A stretch of DNA of 62,153 bases from Pseudoalteromonas sp. XI10 (GTDB lineage Bacteria; Pseudomonadota; Gammaproteobacteria; Enterobacterales; Alteromonadaceae). Below are positions 1-13,382 of this stretch, in pieces. The stretch lies in NCBI RefSeq assembly GCF_001469895.1, contig NZ_LOPY01000001.1, forward strand, positions 1-62,153, read 5' to 3'. Under the pieces are notes generated by a model. It was not told the origin of the DNA and did no database searches. It was given only the letters and a program-made list of their open reading frames with translations. The stretch's first letter is position 1. Each line of letters starts with the position of its first letter. The position numbers and the translations under genes were made by a program.

Positions 1-150
1 TCGAGTCAACACTTAATTTTAAACTTTCTTTTTAGACCGTTTTAAACCGAAGTTTTACTTAACTCTGTGTCACTTTGTTCAGCGCTTTCATTGCTGCCCG
101 CCGTGTCAGTGGATGCGCATTATAGGGATACGAAGAATTAACGCAAGCAC
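1..150 (-). promoter_or_regulatory. Probable rRNA operon promoter P1 and leader, reading out of the left edge
   Basis: Read on the minus strand there is a TTGCGT -35 (141-146), a 16-bp spacer and a perfect TATAAT -10 (119-124), followed by a GC-rich discriminator and a leader with CTGACACGGCGGGCAGCAA. The leader continues to the window edge, where TTGACTCGA begins, probably the -35 of a second promoter. A nearly identical block in opposite orientation lies at 61940-62153. Tandem promoters with a conserved leader next to an origin are typical of rRNA operons, but the 16S gene would lie outside the window, so the assignment is an inference. Confidence 0.6.
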
Positions 151-265
151 TTTTTGGAGGTTTTTTTGAATATTTTCAAATTAGTACAATAACCATACAA
201 ATAAAGGGCTACAGAGAGGTTTTAGCTCAAAAAGCAGTCATTTTTGTGAGGATAAAATGGCATAG
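151..265. other. AT-rich spacer upstream of the left rRNA-type promoter
   Basis: Between the rRNA-type promoter and the terminator at 266-303 there is a T-rich stretch (about 151-180) directly upstream of the -35 box, in the place where an UP element would lie for the minus-strand promoter. Nothing else is recognised here. Confidence 0.35.
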
Positions 266-303
266 AAAAAGCGACATACTTTAACTTAGCTATGTCGCTT
301 TTT
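266..303 (-). terminator. Rho-independent terminator of the collagen-like lipoprotein gene
   Basis: The arms AAAAAGCGACATA (266-278) and TATGTCGCTTTTT (291-303) pair perfectly around a 12-nt loop. Because the stem is flanked by A and T runs it could work in both directions. It lies 16 nt after the stop of the minus-strand gene ending at 319. Confidence 0.85.
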
Positions 304-318
304 ATTTTTATAAGGGGA

Positions 319-2148
319 TTAGTTAGTAGAAATTTCCCAAACAGCGATTGAACCCGAAATTTCATTACCAACAACTAGCAATGCTTCATTCGTTGCACTT
401 TGTTCTGCAGGTATAAATGCCATACCTTCAGGAGCAAGATCACCTGTTATATCTGCATCAGCTTCTAGGCCACGATTAAAAAAGTAATCTTGGAATGTCA
501 CATTGTATGGATTAGTAATATCAAACACCATAATGCCACCCATACGCTCTAAACCAATAAATGCAAATGTACGTTCGCCAATCGTACCCAGTGCTAACGC
601 TTCTGGTTCTGCACCTTTGTCATCAGAGCGACTATCACCGTCATTTTCATCTTCGTTATTATTGAATGCTGCTCCGTGAACTGATGCAGTAATGCGTGAG
701 ATTTGATCGCCAGAGTCAAAAACCACCATGCCGTTACTATCCCAAATGGTAAAAGAGCGGGCACCATATGCATAGAGTGATTCATATTCGCCATTATTAT
801 CTTCATCACCTTTAACAGTGGTCACTTTTAAACGGCCAATATCACTGTTGTCATTGTTCAGGTAGTCAAAATTGCTTGCCAGTGTTAAATCTTTAGCTCT
901 GGTTTCATCTATATATGATAAACAACCATCATCTTCATCGTAATCTAGACCACCTTTTGCTAAACAATCAGCTTCGTCGGTTGTATCAAAGAAGTATTCT
1001 CGTGCATCACCTTCGTTCGCTGTGACAATAAAGTTAGCACCTTTCCAGGTAAAGCTTGAAATAGTATCTGGTTGATACATGCCATAGAGACCAGGGTACG
1101 ATTTAAAGTTAACGCCACCGTCTTTATCTGATGCATCAAAAAGTAAATTAGACCAATCCTTAAAACCTAAGCCTTTAAGCTCTAGGCTATTATCTTCAAG
1201 GTTGACGATAGCAAGGGCGTTATTTTCTTGTAGTGACACGTAGGCAAACTTATTGTCTTTCGAAACGCTGATGTATTCAGGTTCTAAATCCATAGCTACG
1301 GTTGTATTAATCAAGTTACCGTTGATTGTTCGACCTGTCGGGTTAGCAAATACAATCCCAAGTTCCTCAAGCTCTGTTAGTTTGTCGTTATAAGCTGAAA
1401 AAGTAATGCTAATAGCAGTATCTGCAATTACACCATCATTGATATTAATAATGCTGATAGAGCCTTCAGGGTCAATACTGTAATCACCATTAGGTTCGCC
1501 TTCATTTGCAACCAATACTTTGTTGCCATCATGGCTAAAAGTAACCATGTCGGGTAGGGCGCCTACAGTAACATTTTTAATAAACAGAGGCTCGTCGCCA
1601 CTGATATCATAAAATGCGATTAAACCAGTATCACCGGTATTACTCGCTGCCATTGCGACGGCTAAAAGTTCATTATTAGCATCAATAGCGATACTGTTTG
1701 CATCACCCACACTGTGCTCATTAAGTGCAAGGGTAATCTCTGAGCTTAAATTAGTGCCGTTTATAACCCCTTCGTTATCTTTAACTAAAGCTGCACGGTC
1801 AAAGCTATCGGCTTTCATGATATTAACGACCGCAGAATCACCGGAACTATTGATAGCAAAAATTCGTTGTTTAGATGCTTGATAAGCGACAATTTCCGCA
1901 GCACCTTCAGGGCTTTCTGCGTTCAGCACTGCACGGCCGATAAGATTTATACTTAAAGTAGCGTTTGCATCTGTACCGTTTGCTCCGTCAGTTCCGTTTG
2001 TACCATCGGTGCCATTTACCCCATCAGTTCCATTTTGACCTGCAGGACCTTGTTCACCTTGTAGGCCGTCTTTGCCGTCGTCACCGTCTAATGAGCAGCC
2101 AGAAAGAATGGTTAAAAGTGATAGCGCAATAATTGATCTTTTTAACAT
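319..2148 (-). CDS. Collagen-like lipoprotein with choice-of-anchor I type beta-propeller domain
   Basis: The 609-residue protein begins with a lipoprotein signal peptide ending in LSGC (Cys18), so it is probably lipidated and carried to the outer membrane. Directly after the Cys come about 13 collagen-like Gly-X-Y triplets (GKD, GLQ, GEQ, GPA, then GTD/GVN/GTN/GAN repeats, residues about 21-60). The remaining ~540 residues show repeated blade-like segments (for example VTFSHDGNKVLVANEGEPNG and EPEALALG) typical of the choice-of-anchor I family of exported proteins, whose function is not established. A Shine-Dalgarno AAGGAA lies 8 nt before the ATG. It is a single-gene unit between two terminators. 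The family call is from recalled motifs; no enzymatic role is claimed. Confidence 0.75.
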   Translation of the reverse strand: MLKRSIIALSLLTILSGCSLDGDDGKDGLQGEQGPAGQNGTDGVNGTDGTNGTDGANGTDANATLSINLIGRAVLNAESPEGAAEIVAYQASKQRIFAINSSGDSAVVNIMKADSFDRAALVKDNEGVINGTNLSSEITLALNEHSVGDANSIAIDANNELLAVAMAASNTGDTGLIAFYDISGDEPLFIKNVTVGALPDMVTFSHDGNKVLVANEGEPNGDYSIDPEGSISIININDGVIADTAISITFSAYNDKLTELEELGIVFANPTGRTINGNLINTTVAMDLEPEYISVSKDNKFAYVSLQENNALAIVNLEDNSLELKGLGFKDWSNLLFDASDKDGGVNFKSYPGLYGMYQPDTISSFTWKGANFIVTANEGDAREYFFDTTDEADCLAKGGLDYDEDDGCLSYIDETRAKDLTLASNFDYLNNDNSDIGRLKVTTVKGDEDNNGEYESLYAYGARSFTIWDSNGMVVFDSGDQISRITASVHGAAFNNNEDENDGDSRSDDKGAEPEALALGTIGERTFAFIGLERMGGIMVFDITNPYNVTFQDYFFNRGLEADADITGDLAPEGMAFIPAEQSATNEALLVVGNEISGSIAVWEISTN

Positions 2149-2237
2149 TATTATTTTTCCTTGGAATTGTATTGAGGCAATTACAACACGCAGGCATTAC
2201 AACTATATGGCACTTTTATGAGAACAAAATTTAGTCA

Positions 2238-2270
2238 TAAAAAAAGCGAGTATAAACTCGCTTTTTATTT
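2238..2270 (-). terminator. Rho-independent terminator downstream of glmU
   Basis: AAAAAGCGAGT and ACTCGCTTTTT pair around the loop ATAA (2241-2265) with A/T runs on both sides. It follows the glmU stop by about 20 nt and may be bidirectional. Confidence 0.85.
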
Positions 2271-2291
2271 ATAAATTAGTAGGGTAGCTCA

Positions 2292-3650
2292 TTACTTTTT
2301 GGTTGGGCGCTTCCAACCAGTAAGATTACGCTGTTTACCACGAGCGACGGCAAGCTGATCGTCTTCAACAGTGTTAGTGATAACAGAACCTGCGCCAATC
2401 GTTGCCATTGAGCCAATATTAACAGGGGCCACCAGTGATGAGTTAGAACCGATAAAGGCATTATCACCAATAATGGTTTTTGATTTATTTACGCCATCAT
2501 AGTTACAAGTAATAGTCCCTGCGCCAATATTAACTTTTTCGCCAACTTCAGTGTCGCCTAAGTAGGTTAGGTGGTTTGCTTTTGAGCCTTTACCTAAGCG
2601 AGTCTTTTTCATCTCAACGAAGTTACCAATGTGCGAGTCTTCTTCCATAATCGCACCAGGGCGAAGGCGGGCATAAGGACCTAAAGTACATTTAGCTGCG
2701 ACACTAGCCTCTTCAACAAGTGAGTTAGCTTTAATAACAACGCTATCGCCGATAGTACAATCTTTAAGTACGCAATTTGGGCCAACTTGTACATTATTAC
2801 CCAGAGTTACTTTACCTTCGAAAATAACATTAACGTCGATCAGTACGTCTTCGCCAGTCGTTACTTCACCACGTACATCTATACGAGCAGGATCAGCAAG
2901 TGTTGCGCCGTTTAGCATTAGCTCTTCTGCTTGCCATGCTTGATATGCACGTTCAAGCGCTGAAAGTTGTACGCGATTATTAGCACCTTCAACTTCCATC
3001 GGATGCTCAGGCTGTGCAGAGGTAATTTCAACACCTTCACTGTGTGCCATCGCAACAATGTCTGTTAGGTAGTATTCACCCTGGGCGTTGTTGTTAGATA
3101 GGTTACCTAACCAACGTTTAAGTAGCGCACCATTAGCAGCCATAATACCGGTATTGATTTCTTTAATCGCAAGTTGCTCAGGTGAAGCGTCTTTTTGTTC
3201 AACAATACCGACTAGCTTGCCATTTTCACGGATCATTCGACCATAACCTGATGGGTCATCTAAGGTAACCGTTAATACTGCTAAGCCTTTTTCTGGAGTC
3301 GCAGCAAGTAACTTTTCTAAGGTAGCGCGTTTTGTTAGTGGCACATCACCATAGAGAATTAATACGGTGTCATCATCGGCAATGTGTTCTTTAGCAACAG
3401 CAACAGCATGACCCGTACCGAGTTGTTCTTCTTGTAATACCCAGTTTACTTGGTTGTGCGATAGGGCTTCTTGAAGCTGATCACGGCCATGACCGTAAAC
3501 AAGATTTGTTTCACGAGCGCCAAGAGCAGTGGCATTATCAATAACGTGTTGCACCATAGGTTTACCAGCAACTTTGTGTAATACCTTAGGTAGAGCAGAG
3601 CGCATACGGGTGCCTTTACCCGCAGCGAGAATAACGGTAGTCAGAGACAT
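2292..3650 (-). CDS. glmU: Bifunctional UDP-GlcNAc pyrophosphorylase / glucosamine-1-phosphate acetyltransferase
   Basis: GlmU acetylates glucosamine-1-phosphate and then couples it to UTP, giving cytoplasmic UDP-GlcNAc for peptidoglycan and LPS. The 452-residue length is that of the family. The N-terminal nucleotidyltransferase domain shows the LAAGKGTRM signature at residues 8-16 and YGDVPL further on; the C-terminal half consists of left-handed beta-helix hexapeptides (for example [26 protein letters not shown]) and ends basic (GWKRPTKK). It lies downstream of the atp operon, as in many gammaproteobacteria, but behind the atp terminator, so it likely has its own promoter in the ~220-bp gap. 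The start [11 protein letters not shown] is supported by an AAGGA element upstream. Confidence 0.97.
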   Translation of the reverse strand: MSLTTVILAAGKGTRMRSALPKVLHKVAGKPMVQHVIDNATALGARETNLVYGHGRDQLQEALSHNQVNWVLQEEQLGTGHAVAVAKEHIADDDTVLILYGDVPLTKRATLEKLLAATPEKGLAVLTVTLDDPSGYGRMIRENGKLVGIVEQKDASPEQLAIKEINTGIMAANGALLKRWLGNLSNNNAQGEYYLTDIVAMAHSEGVEITSAQPEHPMEVEGANNRVQLSALERAYQAWQAEELMLNGATLADPARIDVRGEVTTGEDVLIDVNVIFEGKVTLGNNVQVGPNCVLKDCTIGDSVVIKANSLVEEASVAAKCTLGPYARLRPGAIMEEDSHIGNFVEMKKTRLGKGSKANHLTYLGDTEVGEKVNIGAGTITCNYDGVNKSKTIIGDNAFIGSNSSLVAPVNIGSMATIGAGSVITNTVEDDQLAVARGKQRNLTGWKRPTKK

Positions 3651-3876
3651 TAAAACAATATCCTTCTTTCTTTGTTTTAGTGGGACGTAATGAATTTAGC
3701 TATAAACATGCAAAGTTACGCAAGTCACATCATGTGCAAATACTCAATCCTAGCTTACAGGAAAGAACCTTGTATAAAAGCTTAGCTCATTATCAATTAA
3801 CACATTGTAGCGGGGAATAGTGCAGGTTATAAGTACAATGATCAGAATAGGGTATAAAACAGTGAATTTTAGGCAC

Positions 3877-3904
3877 AAAAAAGCCCACGTAAAGTGGGCT
3901 TTTC
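3877..3904 (-). terminator. Rho-independent terminator of the atp operon
   Basis: The arms AAGCCCAC (3881-3888) and GTGGGCTT (3894-3901) enclose a 5-nt loop; on the minus strand the stem is followed by a T run. It begins 16 nt after the atpC stop, which marks the operon end. The rest of the gap up to glmU (3651-3876) shows no gene. Confidence 0.9.
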
Positions 3905-3919
3905 GAAAACCGAGTAGGC

Positions 3920-4342
3920 TTACTTTTTACGTAATTGTTGAATTACGCGAAGTTGAGCGATTGCTTCAGCAAGTTGCACTGCAGCTTGTTGATAATCTAA
4001 CTCAGCAGTTGACGTATTCGCCATTTGCTCTTCAGCATCACGTTTAGCTTTTTCAGCCGCTTGCTCGTCTAGGTCTTCACCACGTACTGCAGTATCTGCA
4101 AGAATCGTGATGCGATCCGGTTGAACTTCTAGCGTGCCGCCAGCAATATACATCACGTCTTCGTGACCAAACTGCTTAACTAAACGTACCATACCAGGTT
4201 TTAGGGCAGTTAATAATGGAGCGTGACCATAGTTAACACCAAGGTCACCTTCACTACCACTCACTTGAATCGATTCAACCAGACCAGAGAACAAGCTCTC
4301 TTCTGCGCTTACTACGTCAAGATGTACAGTCATAGCCGCCAT
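3920..4342 (-). CDS. atpC: ATP synthase F1 epsilon subunit
   Basis: This is the central-stalk epsilon subunit, which couples c-ring rotation to the catalytic head and can inhibit ATP hydrolysis. The 140 residues start [15 protein letters not shown], matching the E. coli start region, with an N-terminal beta-sandwich ([13 protein letters not shown]) and a C-terminal helical hairpin rich in Ala and Glu. A strong AGGAGGG lies 4 nt before the first ATG, whereas the internal ATG (Met4) is 13 nt away, so either start is possible. It is the last gene of the atp operon, 13 nt after atpD. Confidence 0.97.
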   Translation of the reverse strand: MAAMTVHLDVVSAEESLFSGLVESIQVSGSEGDLGVNYGHAPLLTALKPGMVRLVKQFGHEDVMYIAGGTLEVQPDRITILADTAVRGEDLDEQAAEKAKRDAEEQMANTSTAELDYQQAAVQLAEAIAQLRVIQQLRKK

Positions 4343-4355
4343 ACTACCCTCCTAA

Positions 4356-6634
<2,279 letters not shown>

Positions 6635-6693
6635 GACTCTCTCTCCGAATCAGGTGGGCTTTAGTTACCTAAAGCTCACCATTCATAACTAAA

Positions 6694-8235
6694 TTACCAA
6701 GTTTGCGTCGACTTGAACTTCTCTAGAAGTTCTTTAAGTTGAGCTTCAATCTCAGCGTTGTAGTTACCAGTTTCATTGATTTGAGCCATTAGCTCTGCGT
6801 ATGTGCTGTTTGCGTAAGAAATTAGGCCAGCTTCGAAATCCATGATTTTAGCGATTTCGATGTCTTGTAGGTAGCCTTTTTCAGCAGCAAATAGCGACAG
6901 AGACATTTCAGCAACAGACATTGGTGCGTACTGTTTCTGCTTCATTAGCTCTGTTACGCGCTCACCATGCTCTAATTGAGCACGTGTTGCATCGTCAAGG
7001 TCAGACGCGAACTGCGAGAACGCAGCTAATTCACGGTACTGAGCTAACGCTAGACGGATACCACCACCTAGTTTCTTAACGATTTTAGTTTGCGCTGCAC
7101 CACCAACACGAGATACCGAGATACCAGCGTTAACAGCTGGACGGATACCTGAGTTGAATAAGTCAGTTTCTAAGAAGATCTGACCATCGGTGATAGAGAT
7201 AACGTTTGTCGGTACGAACGCAGAAACGTCGCCGCCTTGAGTTTCAATGATTGGCAATGCCGTCAATGAACCTGTTTTACCTTTCACTTCACCATTAGTG
7301 AACTTCTCAACGTAATCAGCGTTTACACGTGATGCACGCTCTAGAAGACGTGAGTGAAGGTAGAATACGTCACCTGGGTATGCTTCACGGCCTGGTGGAC
7401 GCTTAAGTAGTAATGAGATTTGACGGTAAGCAACAGCTTGCTTAGATAAATCATCATACACGATTAGCGCGTCTTCACCACGGTCACGGAAGTATTCACC
7501 CATAGTACAACCAGAGAATGGTGCTAGGTACTGAAGTGCCGCAGATTCAGAAGCAGATGCAACAACAACAATCGTGTTTTCTAATGCACCGTGCTCTTCT
7601 AATTTACGTACTACGTTAGCGATAGTAGATGCTTTTTGACCAACTGCAACGTACACACACTTAACGCCTGTACCTTTTTGGTTGATGATAGCATCGATTG
7701 CTAATGCAGTTTTACCAGTTTGGCGGTCACCGATCACAAGCTCACGTTGACCACGACCTACTGGGATCATCGCATCGATAGATTTATAACCAGTTTGTAC
7801 TGGCTCATCTACTGATTGACGTTCGATAACGCCTGGTGCGATTTTCTCAACAGGTTCAAAACCGTCGTTATCTAAAGCGCCTTTACCGTCGATAGGTGCA
7901 CCTAGTGTGTTAACAACACGACCAAGTAGACCACGACCAACAGGAACCTCTAGGATACGACCAGTTGATTTAACTTTTACGCCTTCTTTAAGGTCAGCGT
8001 AAGGACCCATTACTACAGCACCTACTGAGTCACGCTCAAGGTTTAGTGCGATAGCATAACGGTTGCCAGGAAGCTCGATCATCTCACCTTGCATACAGTC
8101 AGCAAGACCGTGGATGCGGATGATACCGTCAGTAACAGATACGATAGTACCTTCGTTACGAGCTTCACTTACAACTTCGAACTGCTCAATACGTTGTTTG
8201 ATCAGATCTGAAATTTCAGTGGAATTAAGTTGCAT
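6694..8235 (-). CDS. atpA: ATP synthase F1 alpha subunit
   Basis: This non-catalytic nucleotide-binding subunit of F1 has 513 residues, the same as E. coli AtpA. The P-loop GDRQTGKT is at residues 169-176, and the signature [13 protein letters not shown] is present. The N-terminus [19 protein letters not shown] forms the contact with delta. It lies in the operon 14 nt after atpH, with a GGGAAAAAGAGC region before the ATG. Confidence 0.98.
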   Translation of the reverse strand: MQLNSTEISDLIKQRIEQFEVVSEARNEGTIVSVTDGIIRIHGLADCMQGEMIELPGNRYAIALNLERDSVGAVVMGPYADLKEGVKVKSTGRILEVPVGRGLLGRVVNTLGAPIDGKGALDNDGFEPVEKIAPGVIERQSVDEPVQTGYKSIDAMIPVGRGQRELVIGDRQTGKTALAIDAIINQKGTGVKCVYVAVGQKASTIANVVRKLEEHGALENTIVVVASASESAALQYLAPFSGCTMGEYFRDRGEDALIVYDDLSKQAVAYRQISLLLKRPPGREAYPGDVFYLHSRLLERASRVNADYVEKFTNGEVKGKTGSLTALPIIETQGGDVSAFVPTNVISITDGQIFLETDLFNSGIRPAVNAGISVSRVGGAAQTKIVKKLGGGIRLALAQYRELAAFSQFASDLDDATRAQLEHGERVTELMKQKQYAPMSVAEMSLSLFAAEKGYLQDIEIAKIMDFEAGLISYANSTYAELMAQINETGNYNAEIEAQLKELLEKFKSTQTW

Positions 8236-8249
8236 GCTCTTTTTCCCAA

Positions 8250-8783
8250 TTACGATTGTAGTGATGTAGCTAAGCGGGCTAATTTGCCACGTACTGAGCC
8301 GTCGATTACAGTGTCACCCGCCTTAATGATAAGACCGCCAACAACTGTAGTATCTTCACTACAATTCAGCTTAACTTTGCGTGCGAAACGTTTTTCAAGT
8401 GCCGCTACCAATGTTGCTTGCTGCTCAGCAGCAAGCGGTGTTGCAGAAATCACGTCAACGTCGATTTCTTTGTCGTAGTCCGCTTTAAATTCAGCGAATA
8501 ACTCAGCAACAGCAGGCAGTGCAACTAAACGTCCATTTTCAGCCATCACCTTGATTAGGTTCTGACCTTGTTCGTTGAGCTGCTCTGCACAGATCTTGAT
8601 AAATAGATCTGCTTGTTCAGTAGCAGTAGGCAATCCAGCTAGCGCGGCAGCGGCTTGCTCGTTGCTGGCAACGTGGCCAGCAAAGAACAGCATGTCGTTC
8701 CAACTTTCAACAGTGCCTTTTTCAACGGCAAGTTCAAAAGCCGCTTTAGCGTATGGGCGAGCGATAGTAGCCAATTCAGACAT
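8250..8783 (-). CDS. atpH: ATP synthase F1 delta subunit
   Basis: Delta links the F1 head to the b-subunit stator. I chose the second ATG ([19 protein letters not shown], 177 residues, exactly the E. coli length) because GGAGGG is 7 nt before it; the ATG two codons upstream would be only 1 nt from that Shine-Dalgarno. The C-terminal motif [19 protein letters not shown] is characteristic of the OSCP/delta family. Confidence 0.97.
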   Translation of the reverse strand: MSELATIARPYAKAAFELAVEKGTVESWNDMLFFAGHVASNEQAAAALAGLPTATEQADLFIKICAEQLNEQGQNLIKVMAENGRLVALPAVAELFAEFKADYDKEIDVDVISATPLAAEQQATLVAALEKRFARKVKLNCSEDTTVVGGLIIKAGDTVIDGSVRGKLARLATSLQS

Positions 8784-8799
8784 GCTCATACCCTCCTAA

Positions 8800-9270
8800 T
8801 TACAGCTCAGCGACAAGTTTTTCAACGATGTCACTGTGTGCGGCTTGATTGATTTCGCGCTCTAAAATCTTCTCAGCACCAACCACTGCCAGCGTCGCTA
8901 CTTGTTTACGTAGTTCTTCTGTTACACGGTTACGCTCTGCTTCGATTTCAGAGTGCCCTTGAGCAATAATTTTTTCACGCTCTTGTTGACCACGAACAGT
9001 TTCTTCGTCAACGATTAGCGTGGCACGCTTTTTAGCTTGTTCAATGATATCAGCCGCTTGAGCTTTTGCCTCTTTAAGCTGCTCAGCAGCTTTCTTTTGC
9101 GCAAGTTCTAAGTCTTTTTCGGCTCTATCAGAGGCAGCTAAACCATCTTCGATTTTCTTCTGGCGAGCTTCAATTGCACCATTTAGTGGTGGCCATACGT
9201 ATTTCATACAGAAAAGTACGAAAACCGTAAATGCAATTAATTCACCGATAAGAGTGGCTGTTAAGTTCAC
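8800..9270 (-). CDS. atpF: ATP synthase Fo b subunit
   Basis: This peripheral stalk subunit is anchored by one N-terminal membrane helix (residues about 5-25, [20 protein letters not shown]) and continues as a long charged coiled coil. At 156 residues it has the length of E. coli AtpF and includes the [21 protein letters not shown] segment. AAGGAGG precedes the ATG. A single b gene (no b' duplicate) is present, as usual in gammaproteobacteria. Confidence 0.97.
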   Translation of the reverse strand: MNLTATLIGELIAFTVFVLFCMKYVWPPLNGAIEARQKKIEDGLAASDRAEKDLELAQKKAAEQLKEAKAQAADIIEQAKKRATLIVDEETVRGQQEREKIIAQGHSEIEAERNRVTEELRKQVATLAVVGAEKILEREINQAAHSDIVEKLVAEL

Positions 9271-9312
9271 GACCGCTCCTCCTTAAAATAGTAAGCTGTT
9301 CAAAAAATAATA

Positions 9313-9573
<261 letters not shown>

Positions 9574-9602
9574 TTAAAGTTAAAATTTAAAAGTGTAAAA
9601 AA

Positions 9603-10475
<873 letters not shown>

Positions 10476-10856
10476 TTAATGATTAAAAAAAACGGGCGCA
10501 AACAATCCGCTAAATAACACCAATACATAAACACAGAAAAACGGTAATAAAACGACCGTGTAAGACTTCAGTATCAGTGCAAACAAAACGATTGTTAGCA
10601 TAAATTTTAATCCGTTGCCGCGCTTCAGCGAGGCATACACTTGATTTACTCGACTTGCACCCATATAACGGAATGCATAGACAGCAAATACAAAATTAGG
10701 GAGTAGTGCAACAGCTCCGCCAGCAAGCGCTGACTGGCCGGCATTGACTCCCCAACCTATAAAAACAATTACTGCAGCGATTAATGCTACGATACCCTGA
10801 AGACAAATTAATTTAAATGCGGCAAGCCTATACGGCCTTGCTAACCTATTAGTCAC
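10476..10856 (-). CDS. atpI: ATP synthase accessory protein I
   Basis: This small membrane protein is the first gene of the atp operon, known from other bacteria to help c-ring assembly but dispensable. The 126 residues have four hydrophobic segments (for example LICLQGIVALIAAVIVFIGW) and few conserved residues. The start is GTG (MTNRLARPYRL), with AAAGG about 10 nt upstream. Position before atpB supports the call more than sequence does. Confidence 0.88.
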   Translation of the reverse strand: MTNRLARPYRLAAFKLICLQGIVALIAAVIVFIGWGVNAGQSALAGGAVALLPNFVFAVYAFRYMGASRVNQVYASLKRGNGLKFMLTIVLFALILKSYTVVLLPFFCVYVLVLFSGLFAPVFFNH

Positions 10857-10907
10857 GTTTTGTTAACCTTTAGAACGTTAAATTGTCAGGGTATGAAAAC
10901 TGGCGAA

Positions 10908-10935
10908 ATTATACTGATTCCTACCAGTTTTGCAA
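10908..10935 (-). promoter_or_regulatory. Candidate atp operon promoter
   Basis: On the minus strand TTGCAA (10930-10935) and a perfect TATAAT (10908-10913) are 16 bp apart, about 52 nt before the atpI start codon. The -35 matches the consensus in four of six positions. There is no other plausible start point in this 159-bp gap. Confidence 0.6.
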
Positions 10936-11015
10936 CTTGAGTCGACCCTTTGTAGTGCAAAAACACCACAAATGTCTCTTTTTGGACATGTTATTAATTA
11001 ATGACGGGAATAGTC

Positions 11016-11927
11016 TTAATTTATACGGCTTAAAATGCCATCCAACTCATCAAGAGTTGTATAAGAGATAACCAGTTTGCCTTTGCCTTTTTTATTGTAG
11101 TTTATTTCTACTTTGGCGCCTAAATTTTCAGCAAGTTTTTGTTCTAACTGTTTGACATCCGGATCTTTTTCTTGCACTTCTTTTTTCGGAGCTGGTTCTA
11201 AGATAGAGCGAACTAATTTCTCAGTTTCACGAACAGTCAACGCTTTAGCAACGGCTAATCTAGCAGCATCTGACTGCGCTTCGCCTTCAAGTGCCAATAA
11301 ACAGCGTGCATGGCCCATTTCGATGTCGCCATGCTCTAACAAGATTTTAACATCTTCGTTAAGGTTATTTAGACGTAGTAAATTAGTCACAGTCGTACGC
11401 GATTTACCGACAGCTTCGGCGACTTGTTGATGAGTGAGTTCAAATTCGTTAAGTAAACGATTCAATGCAATCGCTTCTTCCATCGCGTTTAGGTCTTCAC
11501 GTTGGATATTTTCAATCAATGCGATTGCAACGGCTGCTTCATCTGGTACATCTTTGATGATACATGGAACAGCATCTAATTTTGCAAGTTGAGCAGCACG
11601 CCAGCGACGTTCACCAGCAATAATTTCATATTTGTCTGCACCAATTTGGCGCACAACAATAGGCTGAATGATGCCTTGAGCACGAATTGAGCTGGCTAAC
11701 TCTTCTAGCGCTTCTTCAGACATGTCTTTACGCGGTTGATATTTACCCGATTGTAAAAACTCAATCGCTAATTTTTGCAGCTCACCTTTGCTTTGCTCTG
11801 CAACAACTTCAGAGACTTGCTCTGGTGTTGCTGTCGCTTGTTGCTGATTATTTGCACTTGGGGCAGGTTTTGATGAACTTAATAAAGCGTCGAGTCCTCG
11901 GCCTAAACCGCGTTTTTTAGCAGACAT
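11016..11927 (-). CDS. parB: Chromosome partitioning protein ParB
   Basis: ParB is the CTP-dependent DNA clamp that loads at parS and spreads. The 303 residues show the CTP-binding motif GERRWRAAQ at 105-113, ENIQREDLNAMEEA just after, a helix-turn-helix at about 164-186 (LTHQQVAEAVGKSRTTV) and a C-terminal dimerisation domain. The N-terminus KKRGLGRGLDALL is the peptide that stimulates ParA. It lies 20 nt after parA. Two parS sites that it should bind are inside recF (28628 and 29267). Confidence 0.97.
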   Translation of the reverse strand: MSAKKRGLGRGLDALLSSSKPAPSANNQQQATATPEQVSEVVAEQSKGELQKLAIEFLQSGKYQPRKDMSEEALEELASSIRAQGIIQPIVVRQIGADKYEIIAGERRWRAAQLAKLDAVPCIIKDVPDEAAVAIALIENIQREDLNAMEEAIALNRLLNEFELTHQQVAEAVGKSRTTVTNLLRLNNLNEDVKILLEHGDIEMGHARCLLALEGEAQSDAARLAVAKALTVRETEKLVRSILEPAPKKEVQEKDPDVKQLEQKLAENLGAKVEINYNKKGKGKLVISYTTLDELDGILSRIN

Positions 11928-11947
11928 GTTATTTTTTTACCTCGAAG

Positions 11948-12733
11948 TTAGGCTACTGCTGAAGATGTTTTCTCTTTTCTACGTAACATTTCGCCGGCTA
12001 GGGCTAAGTAAGCTTTAGCACCACTTGATGCACGGTCATAATACATGGCAGGGGCACCAAAACTCGGCGCTTCTGCTAAACGGACATTACGTGGGATAAC
12101 GGTACGATATACTTTATCGCCAAAATGTTGTTTGAGTTGTTCTGATACATCATTTGCAAGGCGATTGCGCGGATCATACATGGTGCGCAAAATCCCTTCA
12201 ATTGTTAACGCTGGATTTACTAGCTTAGATAGCTGAGTAATGGTATCCATTAATGCCGTTAAACCTTCAAGGGCATAATACTCACATTGCATCGGAACTA
12301 AAATCGAATCTGCGGCAGCCATTGCATTAACAGTAAGCATGTTAAGTGAAGGCGGGCAGTCGATAAAAATGAAATCGTATTGATCTTGAATTTGTTCAAG
12401 CGCATTACGTAAACGCACTTCACGAGCAAACAATTCCATTAGTTTAACTTCAGCGGCAGTCACATCGCCATTAGCAGCAATTAAGTGATACTCACCTGAG
12501 GTTTCTTTATTGATCACTTCATCGATTGGTGTTTCTTCAATCAATAAATCGTAAATAGTCGCAACATCACCGTATTTATCGACACCACTACCCATGGTAG
12601 CGTTTCCTTGCGGATCAAGATCGATTAATAACACTTTACGCTTCGTCGCGGCCATCGATGCCGCGAGATTCACAGCGGTGGTTGTTTTACCAACACCACC
12701 TTTTTGGTTTGCTAATGCGATGACTTTTGCCAC
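11948..12733 (-). CDS. parA: Chromosome partitioning ATPase ParA
   Basis: This is a Walker-type ATPase that segregates ParB-parS complexes over the nucleoid. The deviant P-loop KGGVGKTT is at residues 11-18, followed by LLIDLDPQGNAT and the FIDCPPSLN switch. At 261 residues and without an N-terminal DNA-binding extension it is the chromosomal (Soj-like) type. It stands between rsmG and parB, 13 nt after rsmG, as usual next to bacterial origins. Confidence 0.97.
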   Translation of the reverse strand: MAKVIALANQKGGVGKTTTAVNLAASMAATKRKVLLIDLDPQGNATMGSGVDKYGDVATIYDLLIEETPIDEVINKETSGEYHLIAANGDVTAAEVKLMELFAREVRLRNALEQIQDQYDFIFIDCPPSLNMLTVNAMAAADSILVPMQCEYYALEGLTALMDTITQLSKLVNPALTIEGILRTMYDPRNRLANDVSEQLKQHFGDKVYRTVIPRNVRLAEAPSFGAPAMYYDRASSGAKAYLALAGEMLRRKEKTSSAVA

Positions 12734-12746
12734 AGTGCTCTGATCC

Positions 12747-13382
12747 CTAGTCTTTAGATAGAATGATTAAATGTCTTTGCGCATCTAACTCAGGTACTTC
12801 CAAGCTGATTTTTTCATCAAACTTAATACCTTTAGGTAATGAGTCTAGTTCTTCGCTCGGAAATACGCCTTTTAAGGCGATAAATTTACCTGAATGATCA
12901 ATCAAGTGCGCACACCAGTCAACCATATCTTGTAAAGAGGCGAATGCACGACTTAATACACCATCTAATTTAACACTTGGTTGATATTCTTCAACTCTAG
13001 ACTGCACTGGGGTTACATTTTCAAGACCAAGTGCATGTTTTACCTGCATCAAAAAGCGTACGCGTTTACCTAAACTATCTAACAATACAAATTGTGTATC
13101 AGGTAAAGCGATGGCTAATACGATACCCGGTAAACCAGGACCCGTACCTACATCAATGTAATGTTTGCCTTTAAGGTGTGGTGCAACAACTAAGCTATCC
13201 ATAATATGTTTAACCATCATTTCTTCAGGTAAACGAACAGAGGTTAAGTTATAGGCTTTGTTCCACTTGTCTAATAATTCAACATATTGCACAAGTTGTT
13301 GTTGCTGTTTTTCTGTTAGCGCAATATCAGTTTGCGCTAACAGCGAAGTTAATTGTTGTTGTAACACTGTATTCCTCACCAA
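12747..13382 (-). CDS. rsmG: 16S rRNA (guanine527-N7)-methyltransferase
   Basis: RsmG methylates G527 of 16S rRNA using S-adenosylmethionine; loss in other bacteria gives low-level streptomycin resistance. The SAM-binding loop is [17 protein letters not shown], followed by [12 protein letters not shown] and LSRAFASL. 211 residues is close to the E. coli protein (207). Its start follows the mnmG stop without any gap, so the two genes are probably translationally coupled. Confidence 0.97.
   Translation of the reverse strand: MVRNTVLQQQLTSLLAQTDIALTEKQQQQLVQYVELLDKWNKAYNLTSVRLPEEMMVKHIMDSLVVAPHLKGKHYIDVGTGPGLPGIVLAIALPDTQFVLLDSLGKRVRFLMQVKHALGLENVTPVQSRVEEYQPSVKLDGVLSRAFASLQDMVDWCAHLIDHSGKFIALKGVFPSEELDSLPKGIKFDEKISLEVPELDAQRHLIILSKD

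Noticed and set aside
3820..4047. Plus-strand ORF of 75 codons over the atp terminator and the atpC 3' end
   Set aside because: It is antisense to a terminator and to a well-conserved gene, and its product resembles nothing.
8063..8852. Several plus-strand ORFs opposite atpA, atpH and atpF
   Set aside because: They are mirror frames of conserved atp genes, have no ribosome-binding sites and show no independent codon pattern.
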